Origin: Pseudoalteromonas sp. EB27
GTDB lineage: Bacteria; Pseudomonadota; Gammaproteobacteria; Enterobacterales; Alteromonadaceae
Assembly (NCBI RefSeq): GCF_001974875.1
Contig: NZ_MTQD01000017.1
Coordinates: 46,797-110,796, forward strand
Reading direction: 5' to 3'
DNA: 64,000 nt
Every line of letters starts with the position of its first letter. The stretch's first letter is position 1. Both the position numbers and the translations under genes were made by a program. Of this stretch, positions 38,358-48,301 are shown one piece after another. The notes under the pieces were generated by a model. It saw only the letters and a program-made list of their open reading frames with translations, was not told the origin of the DNA and made no database searches.

Positions 38358-41105
38358 TTAAAACGATCCGCGAATACCAAACGCGTAACGTGAGCCATTA
38401 TCTTCTACTGAATAGATTTGGTTAGCAAAACGACCTGTTTGCACTAACTCTTCTTCAGTGATGTTGATGCCTTCTGCAAAAATAGTGAAGTTTTCGTTAA
38501 TATCGTAGCTTGCACTAATATCCCACTGGCCGTAAGTTTCTACGTTCACTGGTTCACCGTTAAAGCCGTTATCAACTAAGCGTAAAAAGCCTTCACGGTT
38601 GTTAAATGCAACACGTGCTTGCCAGTTTTCTTGCTCATAGAAAAATATTAAGTTTTGTGAATCCCCAAGACCTTCTAGTGCAAATGTTTGTGTAGTATCG
38701 TCACCCACACTAATGTCGCTATTCACAACAGTTGCATTAGCAATAAAACCAAAGCCATTTTCAAACATGTGAGTAACACCGACTTCAAAGCCGGTTACAG
38801 TTGCAGACTCACCATTTTGAGGACGACTTACAGTGTAAACTTCTGAACTACCAATAAGTTCGTCATCTGTTTGATCTGTACATGTAGTACACGCAAAATC
38901 AGGGCCTGAACGATCAGACATTTCGTATGTTTCGGCACCTGTTAGGGTAACAATAAAGTCGTCTACTTCTTTACTAAATACTGCAAAGCTAAATAAGTTA
39001 GCATCGTTGTAGTACCACTCGTAAGAAATATCCCAGTTTTCTGATTGGAATGGTTTAAGTGCTGGATTACCACCACTTGCCGTTAAGTTTTGACGACGTG
39101 GCTCGTTAAAGTTTGTCGCAGGAGATAGCTGAGACATCGTTGGACGAGTAATACTGTCATACGCCGCAAAGCGTAAAATCATGTTGTCTTGCAGCTCTAA
39201 CTTAACATTGAAAGACGGTAATAAGTTTGAGTAGCTAGTGCCTTGCTCGATGTTCGTTGCAGGCCCAAAAACATTCTGAAACAATGTTGCGTCAGATGTT
39301 GGTATTACATCGCTAATAAAGCTTTGTATTGCAGCAACTTTAATATCAGTTTCTGAGTAACGAGCACCCATATTTACGGTTACTGGCATATCAGCTAGGT
39401 CAAAACCAAGCGTAAAGTCCATGTATAAGCTAGTGATGTCTTCGTTAATTGTGTAACGGTTATTTTGTAGCGTTGGCTCTACTGGGAAACCTTGATCGGC
39501 TAGGTAATCAAGCATTTTATCACCGTCGTAGGTGTAGAATGTATCGATTAAGCCTGGGAAGTAATTGCTTGCTTGGTATGCTTCAAAATCAATTGCATCA
39601 AGTGGTGCTTGTGTACCATAACCACAGAACTGACATTGACTACCAAAGATTTGAAAGCTTGATTTTTCACGCTCTTGGCGATAAGCACCAAAGTTAATGC
39701 GATCAACTGGGCCTTTATCTGGCACATATTCAAAATCGGCTTTTACTTCAGTAATTTCATCTTCATCTGTAAATTGATTACCAATTTCGTTGTAATGAAG
39801 ACGCGCTAGGCTTGGATCTGGCAGCGAACCATTTTCAAAACCGTCATGCTGTACAGTAGGAATGCTGCCTGTACCGTCAAAAGTATAGCTATTGATAACA
39901 CCTACAACGTTAAAACGATCTCTACCAGCACGGTCGTTTTCGGCTGTTGAGCGAGATACATCAAATTTAGCTTTTAATGACTCGTTTACTTGCCAATCAA
40001 CGTTAATACCAAATGCTTTATTAGTTACATCACGTGAATTACGTGTATGCGATACAAAGTCACTTGCAGGGTCGCCACTTGGCGCGCCTAAACCAACTTC
40101 TTGAGAGAAAGTTAAAAGAGTGCCTGTTTCTGGATCAATCGTTGCACTGCCTACGCGGTCTGGTTCAAACCAAGATGCTAAATCGCGGACTGTTGAGTCA
40201 ACTTCGAATTTTGAAATCATGCCATCAACAGTAATCGTAACATCGTCAGACGGTGCGTATTGAAGTACTAAACTTGCATTTGTACGCTCGCGGTCTTGCT
40301 CATCAACTACTTGGTCCCAGTTACGTGGAATGTAAGCATTTTCAAACAATACACCATCAGTTGGGTTAGAAATTGTTTGGCCACCGCGCCAACCTGCCGT
40401 TAAAATTTGGTTATTTTGAAGTTTACGTTGTTGATTAGTGATGGCAAAAAGCACACCTAGCTTGTCATCGTTAAACGTATTACTTATTAAGAATGATGTT
40501 GATGGAGATACTTCTTCAGAAAGGCTTTCGTACATACCTTTAACTGAACCTAAAATATGTAAACCACCAAAATCAAAAGGACGTGCTGTAGTTACGTTAA
40601 CCGTACCGCCAATGCCGCCTTCTTGAAGAGTTGCTGTATTACTTTTATAAATATCAGCACCGGTGATTTGATCCGCGGCCAATACATCAAAGTTAAATTC
40701 ACGACCTGCGCTGTCGGTCGCAATTTGACGACCATTAACAAGTACAGTATTAAATTGTGGACCAAAACCACGAATAGTTACCGCTTGGCCTTCACCACCA
40801 CTACGGTCAATTGCTACACCTGTAATACGTTGCAGAGATTCTGCTACGTTTAAATCAGGAAATTTACCAAGATCTTCTGCTTTAATCCCGTCTGTAACAA
40901 CATTAGATGCTTTTTTATCCAACATTGATGAACGTAAGCTGCTGCGGATACCCGTTACTGCGATAACTTCAACATCTTCATTTACTACTGTAGGCGTATT
41001 GCCTTCAGCGCCTTGAGCTGCAACGTTTCCGCTTGCCAATATGCCAGTGATAGCAATACTGATCGCGGTTTTCTTGTTGAACGATAACTTATTGTTAATT
41101 ATCAT
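38358..41105 (-). CDS. TonB-dependent outer-membrane receptor (putative alpha-galactoside transporter)
   Basis: This 915-residue receptor has a signal peptide (cleavage after NVAA near residue 30) and a TonB-box-like segment VEVIAVTGIRSS. The plug domain (about 50-190) contains GKFPDLNVAESLQRITGVAIDR and the RGFGPQFNTVLVNGRQ motif. A long beta-barrel ends in the terminal aromatic signature (IRGSF). A cysteine-containing loop (CQFCGYG) is notable. By context it imports an oligosaccharide, probably with alpha-linked galactose. It is preceded by a promoter-like -35 (TTGCAC, minus strand) and an overlapping palindrome. Confidence 0.92.
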   Translation of the reverse strand: MIINNKLSFNKKTAISIAITGILASGNVAAQGAEGNTPTVVNEDVEVIAVTGIRSSLRSSMLDKKASNVVTDGIKAEDLGKFPDLNVAESLQRITGVAIDRSGGEGQAVTIRGFGPQFNTVLVNGRQIATDSAGREFNFDVLAADQITGADIYKSNTATLQEGGIGGTVNVTTARPFDFGGLHILGSVKGMYESLSEEVSPSTSFLISNTFNDDKLGVLFAITNQQRKLQNNQILTAGWRGGQTISNPTDGVLFENAYIPRNWDQVVDEQDRERTNASLVLQYAPSDDVTITVDGMISKFEVDSTVRDLASWFEPDRVGSATIDPETGTLLTFSQEVGLGAPSGDPASDFVSHTRNSRDVTNKAFGINVDWQVNESLKAKFDVSRSTAENDRAGRDRFNVVGVINSYTFDGTGSIPTVQHDGFENGSLPDPSLARLHYNEIGNQFTDEDEITEVKADFEYVPDKGPVDRINFGAYRQEREKSSFQIFGSQCQFCGYGTQAPLDAIDFEAYQASNYFPGLIDTFYTYDGDKMLDYLADQGFPVEPTLQNNRYTINEDITSLYMDFTLGFDLADMPVTVNMGARYSETDIKVAAIQSFISDVIPTSDATLFQNVFGPATNIEQGTSYSNLLPSFNVKLELQDNMILRFAAYDSITRPTMSQLSPATNFNEPRRQNLTASGGNPALKPFQSENWDISYEWYYNDANLFSFAVFSKEVDDFIVTLTGAETYEMSDRSGPDFACTTCTDQTDDELIGSSEVYTVSRPQNGESATVTGFEVGVTHMFENGFGFIANATVVNSDISVGDDTTQTFALEGLGDSQNLIFFYEQENWQARVAFNNREGFLRLVDNGFNGEPVNVETYGQWDISASYDINENFTIFAEGINITEEELVQTGRFANQIYSVEDNGSRYAFGIRGSF

Positions 41106-41171
41106 TTTTTAAAAACTCCTGATTGTGTGTAGTCGTTGTGTCGTTGTGGTAGTGCATATAGTTTCAAATAC

Positions 41172-41188
41172 TATTTATATTATAAATA
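41172..41188. promoter_or_regulatory. Perfect palindromic operator-like site before the TonB receptor gene
   Basis: TATTTATA-T-TATAAATA is a perfect 8-bp inverted repeat around one base. On the minus strand it lies exactly 17 bp after a TTGCAC -35-like box (41206-41211), so it overlaps the -10 region. This is the classic position for a repressor operator. The galM site at 42322 shares ATATTATAAATACT with it. Confidence 0.55.
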
Positions 41189-41292
41189 CTTTAAAACAGC
41201 AAAAAGTGCAACCTTTTCCTGAATTATAGATAGCATTTAATCACCGTATTTTTGCTTTTAATTTTCTTTAAATTAACATTGAAAGGCTGAAT

Positions 41293-42273
41293 TCACTCAG
41301 AAAAAGAGTAAATAATAACCTGCTCGTAATCCTCTCCCGGCAATAAATTAGCTTTTGGGAAATTTTCACGATTTGGCGCATCAGGCCAATTTTGCGCTTC
41401 AAAGCACAAAGCTTGCCGTGCTTTAAAAGGCGCACCAACAAAGTTAGCAGTATATAGTTGCATACCTGGCTGAGTGCTTTTAAGGGTTAAATTAACCTTC
41501 GTGTGTGGCGAAGTTAATGTAGCCATCGTCTTTAAACTGCTGTCATCATTAAAAATATAGCAGTGATCAAAGCCATTTCCAGCTTCTAACTGAGGATGAA
41601 CAGCGCTTAATGCCGCACCAACTTGAGCTGGCTTGGTAAAATCAAAGCAGGTGCCTGTAACTAAAGCGGATTCATTAAGTGGAATACTGGTTTTATCGAT
41701 AGGAAGATAGTAATTGGTATTAACTTGAACAAGGTGTTCATTAATTGATTCGCTGCCATCAAGATTAAAGTAACAATGGTTGGTAAAGTTAACGAGCGTT
41801 TCTTTATTGGTTAGCGCTTTAAAGTGCAGAGTAAGCTCGCCGTTTTTAGCGCTAATAGTTTGCCAAACCTGCAACTCACCAGGGAAACCTTGTTCGCCGT
41901 CGGGAGAGCAATAATAAAGCTCAACTTCACTTTCAGTTTGTTTGGTTACTTGCCAAAGTACTTTATTAAAGCCTTTAACGCCGCCATGCAGGCTATTAGG
42001 ACCGTTATTTGCTTCCAGTTGATACTGCGTACCAGATAAGTTAAAACGCCCCTTTGCAATGCGATTAGCGTATCGACCTACTGTAGCGCCAAGATAAAAT
42101 GGGTTTTCAAGATAGTATTGAGGGTCATCGACGCTAAGCGTCATCTCTTGTTTTTTAAATTTAATGCTTTTTATTATTGCGCCAAACGGCAAAATTTCAG
42201 CTGTTAAATTTTCACCATCACTGAGCTGAATAACTTGTAAAGGTTGGTCACTGGCAATAGATGTCACACGCAT
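41293..42273 (-). CDS. galM: Aldose 1-epimerase (mutarotase)
   Basis: GalM interconverts beta- and alpha-D-galactose so that GalK receives its alpha-anomer substrate. The 326-residue protein carries the family motifs GATVGRYANRIAKGRF (sugar-binding Arg) and ANNGPNSLHGGVKGFNKVLW (His of the active site). NHCYFNLDG holds the catalytic His, and NRENFPKA supplies the C-terminal Glu region. It is the first gene of the minus-strand galactoside block and has its own putative promoter with an overlapping palindrome. The TonB receptor gene follows after a 187-bp gap. Confidence 0.95.
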   Translation of the reverse strand: MRVTSIASDQPLQVIQLSDGENLTAEILPFGAIIKSIKFKKQEMTLSVDDPQYYLENPFYLGATVGRYANRIAKGRFNLSGTQYQLEANNGPNSLHGGVKGFNKVLWQVTKQTESEVELYYCSPDGEQGFPGELQVWQTISAKNGELTLHFKALTNKETLVNFTNHCYFNLDGSESINEHLVQVNTNYYLPIDKTSIPLNESALVTGTCFDFTKPAQVGAALSAVHPQLEAGNGFDHCYIFNDDSSLKTMATLTSPHTKVNLTLKSTQPGMQLYTANFVGAPFKARQALCFEAQNWPDAPNRENFPKANLLPGEDYEQVIIYSFSE

Positions 42274-42321
42274 ACTCCAATCAAATTACCGAATTAACAT
42301 TTCCTGTTATAACGGCGCAAC

Positions 42322-42338
42322 AATATATATTATAAATA
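42322..42338. promoter_or_regulatory. Palindrome-like operator site before galM
   Basis: AATATATATTATAAATA matches the TonB receptor palindrome at 15 of 17 positions and shares the 14-mer ATATTATAAATACT with it. On the minus strand it overlaps a TAGTAT -10 box placed 17 bp after TTGAGT (42359-42364). Confidence 0.5.
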
Positions 42339-42467
42339 CTATATAACTGAAGCCTGTAACTCAATCTAAATGCGTTAAAATTTCTCGACAAAAATTTACA
42401 GTTGCCGTCATATATTTACAATAATTCAGCTCAGCACGAGCTTATATAAAATATAAGCTTCGTAAGG

Positions 42468-42866
42468 TTAACTGCTTTGGTAAATATGCTCATTAAGCGC
42501 CGCTTTTTCGTCAACGCTAAGCGCTTGCTTTGATTTAGCGATAAAATCGTATCTCACCATCACGGCTTTGCCTATTGCGCAGCATTTATCGTGTTGCCAT
42601 GCTTCTTGCCTCAGCGTAAAAGAACTAGTGCCTATATGCTCTACAGAGGTTTTTACTGTCACTTCGTGGCCATAAAATAATTCGCCTACAAACGACACTT
42701 CTACTTTGGCAATTATCAACTTCCAATCATGTGGATTTAAGTCCGGTGTAAAAAACTTAAAAATAGGTCCACGCGCGACTTCAAACCATACAGGGAGTAC
42801 GGTATTGTTAATGTGTCCGAGTGCATCTGTTTCGCTAAAGCGCGGCATCACTTTTTCAATAAACAT
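42468..42866 (-). CDS. Acyl-CoA thioesterase (4HBT/YbgC-like hotdog fold)
   Basis: This is a 132-residue single hotdog-domain protein. It has the PRFSETDALGHINNTVLPVWFEVARGP start typical of 4-hydroxybenzoyl-CoA thioesterase-type enzymes; the Asp in ETDALGHI is the likely catalytic residue. It hydrolyses an acyl-CoA, but the chain type is not readable. It is divergent from the prolyl-hydroxylase-like gene, separated by only 33 bp, so the two promoters must overlap the neighbouring coding sequences or be very compact. Confidence 0.85.
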   Translation of the reverse strand: MFIEKVMPRFSETDALGHINNTVLPVWFEVARGPIFKFFTPDLNPHDWKLIIAKVEVSFVGELFYGHEVTVKTSVEHIGTSSFTLRQEAWQHDKCCAIGKAVMVRYDFIAKSKQALSVDEKAALNEHIYQSS

Positions 42867-42899
42867 AAAAATCCAATAATAATTATATAAAGGTAAACC

Positions 42900-43604
42900 A
42901 TGACGGACTTTATACGCGTTATTGATAACGCATTAAGCGATGAGTTTTGCGATGAATTTATTACCACATTCGCGCAAAGCCCGCATGTAAAACAAGGGGT
43001 AACATCGGGCGGTGTCGACTTAAAGAAAAAAGACAGCCACGATCTGCATTTAAATAATCACCCCGAATATGCACAACAATTAAAACATATACAACAAACG
43101 ACTGCACAGCATGTTTTTAAGTATGTTGAAGAACATATTTTTATGATGATTGGGGCGTTTGGATTAAAGGTCTATCACCCAAAAACAGGTGAAGTAGTCG
43201 ATTTAACTCAAGACAATTTTGAAGAAGTAGGTAAACCGCAACTACCTGTTTTAGTACAGCAAATTTTTAGACTTGGCAATATCCAGGCGCAAAAATACGA
43301 AGTAAATAAGGGTGGCTATCCTTACTGGCACAGTGAGGTATATCCGCAGCTACAACACAATGAAGCTTTGCATCGCGTGTTGTTATTTATGTTTTATTTA
43401 AACGATGTAGAAGAAGGTGGTGAAACTGAGTTTTACTATCAAAATCGTAAAATAGCACCTAAAAAAGGCACTATGGTAATAGCCCCAGGCTACTTTACAC
43501 ATACTCATAGAGGTAATAAGCCAGTATCAAACGATAAGTATATTTTAACCTCGTGGGTGCTGTTTAATCGTGCAGAACAAATATATGGTGCGCCAAAAAG
43601 TTAG
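42900..43604 (+). CDS. 2OG-Fe(II) oxygenase, prolyl-4-hydroxylase-like
   Basis: This 234-residue protein ends in a jelly-roll of the P4Hc/2OG-Fe(II) type: YWHSEVYPQ, then FMFYLNDVEEGGETEF, a strand KKGTMVIAPG, and the second histidine in THTHRGNKP. A basic residue (SNDKYILTSW) sits where 2-oxoglutarate binds. The first metal motif reads His144-x-Glu146 instead of the usual HxD, which may still ligate iron. N-terminal residues 1-100 are helical. The substrate is unknown; relatives hydroxylate proteins or small molecules. It converges on the class V PLP enzyme gene with a 19-bp gap. Confidence 0.78.
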   Translation: MTDFIRVIDNALSDEFCDEFITTFAQSPHVKQGVTSGGVDLKKKDSHDLHLNNHPEYAQQLKHIQQTTAQHVFKYVEEHIFMMIGAFGLKVYHPKTGEVVDLTQDNFEEVGKPQLPVLVQQIFRLGNIQAQKYEVNKGGYPYWHSEVYPQLQHNEALHRVLLFMFYLNDVEEGGETEFYYQNRKIAPKKGTMVIAPGYFTHTHRGNKPVSNDKYILTSWVLFNRAEQIYGAPKS

Positions 43605-43623
43605 CGCACCATAGCTTATATGA

Positions 43624-44859
43624 TTAACCTAGTAGCTCATCAAATAAATCAAACAGTTGATCAAGCTCTTTAATAGTGTTGTAGTGCATACAACCAATGC
43701 GCACTACACCGCCTTTATCAAGCACATCTAACTGCTTGCATAAACCTTGCGCGTAAAAATTACCATCCCACACACATATATGCTGCTTACCTAAAAATTC
43801 TGAAACGGCGCGTGGCTCAAGCCCTTCAAAAATTAAAGCAAAAGTAGGTGTACGCTCATTCAAGCGATCAAAGTCATCAATACCAAACAACTTAATGCGT
43901 GGGTAGTTTACCAAGCGCGTTAAAAAGTGCTCACTAAGCGCCATTTCATGCTGTTTAGTTTTAGCAAAGGCCACGCTTAACTTTTCGCGGCGTGAATGGC
44001 TATCATCAAGCTCGCTTATTGCTGCAATATAATCAACTGCCGCGATAAAACCCGCCATTGCTTCAAAGCTTTGTGTACCAGTTTCCCAGCGACCTGGTGC
44101 TACGTCTTTAGCGGGTTCTACTTTGTACGGTGTAAACCCATCTAAATGTTCTTTTTTACCGTAAACCATACCTAAATGCGGGCCAAAAAACTTATATGCA
44201 GAGCAGGCTAAAAAGTCGCAATCAAGCGCTTGCACGTCAACAAGCTCGTGCGGTGCATAATGTACGGCATCAACATAAACAAGTGCGCCTACAGCGTGAG
44301 CAAGCTCTACAATACGTTTAATATTGTTGATTGAACCTGTGGTATTTGACGCATACGTTACCGCTACAAGCCTAGTATTGCTGTTTAATAAGCTTTCAAA
44401 TTGCACCATATCTAAGCTGCAATCTGCTTCGTTAATAAGCGCTGTATTTACAACAACGCCTTTATCTTCTGCGGCTTGCTGCCACGACGATACATTTGAG
44501 AAGTGATCGGCATTGGTTACAATTATTTCATCGCCAGCTTGCCAGTCGCGTGAAATAGCACGGCTAAAGCTAAATGTTAGGCTGGTCATGTTTGGACCAA
44601 ACACAATTTGTTGTGAGCTAGGTGCATTAAGTAAGTCAGCAGCTGCTTGGCGCGCATTCGCCATCAGTTCAACCGTTTTATCACTTGAAAAAAACGCGCC
44701 ACCTAGGTTTGAGTTGTAGTGCCCTAAATAAGCTGTCATCGCATTAAGCACCGATGTTGGTACCTGCGAGCCGCCTGGTCCATCTAAAAATATTGGCGAT
44801 TTACCATCAACGGTCTGCATTAATGCAGGATACTGCTCACGTAATTGCGTTATGTTCAT
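43624..44859 (-). CDS. Class V aminotransferase-like PLP enzyme (cysteine-desulfurase-like, VC1184-type)
   Basis: I choose the ATG at 44859, preceded by GGGAG, giving 411 residues; a frame extending to 44892 has no good ribosome site. This is a fold-type I PLP enzyme. It has IFLDGPGGSQVP near residue 24, the cofactor-contacting NADHFSN, VDAVHYAPH (Asp197, His200), and the PLP Schiff-base lysine Lys223 in SAYKFFGPHLG. Where SufS-type enzymes carry the active-site Cys (RTGHHC), this protein reads VWDGNFYA, so sulfur abstraction by that cysteine seems excluded. It lies 11 bp after the dioxygenase gene, so the two form one operon. The reaction is unknown. Confidence 0.78.
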   Translation of the reverse strand: MNITQLREQYPALMQTVDGKSPIFLDGPGGSQVPTSVLNAMTAYLGHYNSNLGGAFFSSDKTVELMANARQAAADLLNAPSSQQIVFGPNMTSLTFSFSRAISRDWQAGDEIIVTNADHFSNVSSWQQAAEDKGVVVNTALINEADCSLDMVQFESLLNSNTRLVAVTYASNTTGSINNIKRIVELAHAVGALVYVDAVHYAPHELVDVQALDCDFLACSAYKFFGPHLGMVYGKKEHLDGFTPYKVEPAKDVAPGRWETGTQSFEAMAGFIAAVDYIAAISELDDSHSRREKLSVAFAKTKQHEMALSEHFLTRLVNYPRIKLFGIDDFDRLNERTPTFALIFEGLEPRAVSEFLGKQHICVWDGNFYAQGLCKQLDVLDKGGVVRIGCMHYNTIKELDQLFDLFDELLG

Positions 44860-44870
44860 GCCTAACTCCC

Positions 44871-45503
44871 TTAAGACGTTAATACAAAACAATCCAGGTA
44901 ACCTGGTTTGCTAGCATCAATTTTGTTCATAGGTGTTGCGTTATGCCACACTTGACGGTCATTTATTAATGCAAACATGCCGTCTTTTATTTCCATTTTA
45001 AAACAAGGCTCAGCTTGCTTGTTTTCGTATACAAGTAGCTCGCCACCTTCTAAATTTTCATGAGAAACACCGCATATACATACATGGTCAAAACCATCTT
45101 GATGCACGCCTTCTGGCGCTGCTGGTGTATCACTATTAATAGCAAGCATACGGAACTGATGAATTTCAATATCACGCTGCTCATCAATGCCGGTAAGTTG
45201 GCGAAACTCATTTACAATGCTTTTCATACCTTCTGACTCAAGTAAACTTTGCTCTAAGTTTTCGTAAGTGCGCTCTACATTACCTTGAAAAGTATTAATT
45301 GAATCGTCTTGAACAAATGCTTTGGCTTGCTGTAGCTTTATTTCACCATTTTGCATTTTAACTACTGAGTAACGACGTTTACGAAAGGCACCATCTGCAT
45401 AAGGATTAGCAGGCAGGTTATCAAAAGAAGGCTTAACCAAATTAATATTTGCTTGGTTAACAAAACGTAGTTGCAGTAAATTCTGGTTGTTTAATGCTGT
45501 CAT
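44871..45503 (-). CDS. 2OG-Fe dioxygenase family protein (PF10014, amino-acid hydroxylase-like)
   Basis: This 210-residue protein resembles the PF10014 family, whose characterised members, such as Bacillus L-isoleucine dioxygenase, hydroxylate free aliphatic amino acids. The metal triad is complete: His134-x-Asp136 in EGVHQDGFDH and His187 in VWHNATPM. A C-terminal basic region completes the 2-oxoglutarate site. The GGELLVYENK strand is typical. No signal peptide is present. It is the first gene of a two-gene operon with the class V PLP enzyme. Together they could hydroxylate an amino acid and then transform it; this is inference. Confidence 0.82.
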   Translation of the reverse strand: MTALNNQNLLQLRFVNQANINLVKPSFDNLPANPYADGAFRKRRYSVVKMQNGEIKLQQAKAFVQDDSINTFQGNVERTYENLEQSLLESEGMKSIVNEFRQLTGIDEQRDIEIHQFRMLAINSDTPAAPEGVHQDGFDHVCICGVSHENLEGGELLVYENKQAEPCFKMEIKDGMFALINDRQVWHNATPMNKIDASKPGYLDCFVLTS

Positions 45504-45663
45504 AAAATCTCGCTTAAAATAATGAGAATATTGATGAGGATTTTAATGCATTTTGATAGGAATTTTTGCGCGATTAATTACTTTAAAAGTAACTTAAGAC
45601 TAGATTTAATACAATAATATAAAAAAAGAAGCATGAACTATCTAATATTTATTTTAGCCAATA

Positions 45664-45687
45664 AAAAACCCGCCTAAGCGGGTTTTT
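45664..45687 (-). terminator. acnB terminator
   Basis: AAAAACCCGC / GCGGGTTTTT has a CTAA loop. The leading A-run gives a T-tract on the minus strand, directly after acnB. Confidence 0.88.
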
Positions 45688-45703
45688 AAACAAACTCTAA
45701 AAA

Positions 45704-48301
45704 TTATACAGCTTGTTGAATAATCACGTTGTCTGCTTTTTTAGTGTAAGCAGGCATACGGTGGAAGTTCAAGTAACGGTATGTATCTGAAGCCGTTGCA
45801 TTGATCTTCGCAGCATATTCTTGGTACTCAGCAGCTGTAGGTAGTCTACCTATGATTGCAGCAATTGCAGCAAGCTCAGATGATGCTAAGAATACGTTTG
45901 CGCCATTACCTAAACGGTTAGGGAAGTTACGTGTAGAGGTAGACACAACCGTTGCTTTATCTGCAACACGTGCTTGGTTACCCATACATAGTGAACAACC
46001 TGGAGTTTCGATACGTGCGCCAACACGACCAAAAATACCGTAGTAACCTTCTTCTGTAAGTTGATCTTTGTCCATCTTAGTAGGTGGAGCAACCCAAAGC
46101 TGAGTCGGAAGTTGACCTTTAAAGCCATCAAGCAACTTACCAGCAGCACGGAAGTGACCAATGTTAGTCATACAAGAACCGATGAATACTTCATCAATTT
46201 TCTCGCCAGCAACATCAGAAAGAAGACGCGCATCATCTGGGTCATTTGGAGCACAAAGAACTGGCTCTTTAATCTCAGCTAAATCAATTTCAACGATATG
46301 CTTGTACTCTGCATCAGCGTCAGCTTCCATTAGTTCTGGGTTAGCTAACCAATCTTGCATTGCAGTAATACGACGTTCAATCGTACGTACATCGCCGTAA
46401 CCTTCAGAAATCATCCACTTAAGCATAACAATGTTAGATTCAAGGTACTCAGAGATAGACTCTTTAGAAAGCTTAACTGTACAACCAGCTGCAGAACGCT
46501 CTGCAGATGCATCTGATAATTCAAACGCTTGCTCAACAGTAAGGTGCTCAACGCCTTCAATTTCTAGTACGCGACCAGAGAATTCGTTAATTTTACCTTT
46601 TTTCTCAACTGTTAATAAACCTTGTTTGATACCGTAGTAAGGGATTGCATGAACAAGATCACGTAACGTGATACCTGGTTGCATTTCGCCTTTAAAACGA
46701 ACCAAAATAGATTCAGGCATATCAAGTGGCATAACACCCGTTGCTGCTGCGAATGCTACTGCACCCGAACCTGCTGGGAATGAAATACCTAATGGGAAAC
46801 GTGTATGTGAATCACCACCAGTACCTACGGTATCTGGTAATAACATACGGTTTAACCACGAGTGAATAATACCATCACCTGGACGAAGTGAAACACCGCC
46901 ACGGTTCATGATGAAATCAGGAAGCGTATGGTGAGTGCTTACATCGATAGGCTTAGGATAAGCTGATGTATGACAAAATGACTGCATTGTTAAATCTGCA
47001 GAGAAACCTAAACATGCTAAATCTTTAAGTTCATCACGTGTCATAGGACCTGTTGTATCTTGCGAACCAACAGTTGTCATTTTAGGTTCACAGTACTGAC
47101 CTGGGCGAATACCTGCAACGTTACATGCTTTACCAACCATTTTTTGCGCTAGTGTGAAGCCTTTATCAGAAACTTCTGTTGCTGTTGGTACCTTAAATAT
47201 ATCAGTTGCGCCTAAGCCAAGAGATGTACGTGCTTTATTAGTTAAACCACGACCGATAATTAGTGGAATACGACCACCAGCACGAACTTCATCTAAAATC
47301 ACATCAGATTTAAGTTCAAAAGTAGAAATCACTTTATCAGTACCATGTTGCTTAACAACACCTTCGTACGGATAAATGTCGATTTGCTCACCCATGTTGA
47401 GTTCATCAACATTTAATTCGATTGGTAATGCGCCTGAATCTTCCATTGTGTTGAAGAAGATTGGAGCAATTTTATTACCTAAACATACACCGCCAACACG
47501 CTTGTTTGGTACGAACGGGATATCATCGCCCATAAACCAAAGTACAGAGTTAGTTGCAGACTTACGAGAAGAACCCGTACCAACAACATCACCTACGTAA
47601 GCAAGTGGTAAACCTTTAGTTTTTAATTCTTCAAGCTGAGTAATTGGACCTACTTCGCCCGCTTTATCAGGTGTAATACCGTCACGTTCAATTTTTAGCA
47701 TTGCTAAAGCATGAAGTGGGATGTCTGGACGAGACCATGCATCTGGTGCAGGTGACAAGTCATCAGTATTTGTTTCGCCAGTTACTTTAAATACAGTAAC
47801 TGAGATCTTTTCAGCAACAGCTGGCTTATTAGTAAACCATTCTGCATTTGCCCAAGATTCGATAATTTGCTTAGCGAATGTGTTACCCGCCTTTGCTTTT
47901 TCTTCTACATCGTAGAACGCATCAAACATAAGTAATGTATTTGAAAGGCCTTTAACTACGATTGGTGCAAGTGTTTCGTCATCAAGTAGGTCAATCATTG
48001 GTGCGATATTGTAACCGCCCAACATTGTACCTAACAATTCTGCCGCTTTTTCTTTAGAAACAAGTGGAGAATTAGTTTCACCTTTAGCTAAAGCTGCTAA
48101 AAATCCCGCTTTAATATAAGCAGCATCATCAACACCTGCTGGTATACGCTGAATGAACAAATCTAAAATGAATTCTTCTTCACCTGCTGGTGGAGTTTTT
48201 ATTAATTCAATAAGATCAGCAGTTTGCTGAGCATCTAATGGCGCTGGTACGATACCTAACGCGGCACGTTCTTCTACGTGTTTACGATATTCTTGTAGCA
48301 C
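45704..48301 (-). CDS. acnB: Aconitate hydratase B
   Basis: AcnB is the main TCA-cycle aconitase (citrate/isocitrate) and also acts on 2-methylaconitate. I choose the GTG start at 48301: it has a GAGGG ribosome site at the right distance, begins with the family-typical [12 protein letters not shown], and gives 865 residues, equal to Escherichia coli AcnB. A 17-residue longer frame is less likely. The [4Fe-4S] cysteines are visible in [11 protein letters not shown] and PGCSLCMGN. The swivel domain [19 protein letters not shown] region is present. It is a single-gene unit with its own terminator. Confidence 0.96.
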   Translation of the reverse strand: MLQEYRKHVEERAALGIVPAPLDAQQTADLIELIKTPPAGEEEFILDLFIQRIPAGVDDAAYIKAGFLAALAKGETNSPLVSKEKAAELLGTMLGGYNIAPMIDLLDDETLAPIVVKGLSNTLLMFDAFYDVEEKAKAGNTFAKQIIESWANAEWFTNKPAVAEKISVTVFKVTGETNTDDLSPAPDAWSRPDIPLHALAMLKIERDGITPDKAGEVGPITQLEELKTKGLPLAYVGDVVGTGSSRKSATNSVLWFMGDDIPFVPNKRVGGVCLGNKIAPIFFNTMEDSGALPIELNVDELNMGEQIDIYPYEGVVKQHGTDKVISTFELKSDVILDEVRAGGRIPLIIGRGLTNKARTSLGLGATDIFKVPTATEVSDKGFTLAQKMVGKACNVAGIRPGQYCEPKMTTVGSQDTTGPMTRDELKDLACLGFSADLTMQSFCHTSAYPKPIDVSTHHTLPDFIMNRGGVSLRPGDGIIHSWLNRMLLPDTVGTGGDSHTRFPLGISFPAGSGAVAFAAATGVMPLDMPESILVRFKGEMQPGITLRDLVHAIPYYGIKQGLLTVEKKGKINEFSGRVLEIEGVEHLTVEQAFELSDASAERSAAGCTVKLSKESISEYLESNIVMLKWMISEGYGDVRTIERRITAMQDWLANPELMEADADAEYKHIVEIDLAEIKEPVLCAPNDPDDARLLSDVAGEKIDEVFIGSCMTNIGHFRAAGKLLDGFKGQLPTQLWVAPPTKMDKDQLTEEGYYGIFGRVGARIETPGCSLCMGNQARVADKATVVSTSTRNFPNRLGNGANVFLASSELAAIAAIIGRLPTAAEYQEYAAKINATASDTYRYLNFHRMPAYTKKADNVIIQQAV

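Noticed and set aside
45801..47915. Many plus-strand reading frames opposite acnB
   Set aside because: acnB is complete with all cluster cysteines; the opposite frames are short, Ser-rich and typical of antisense translation.
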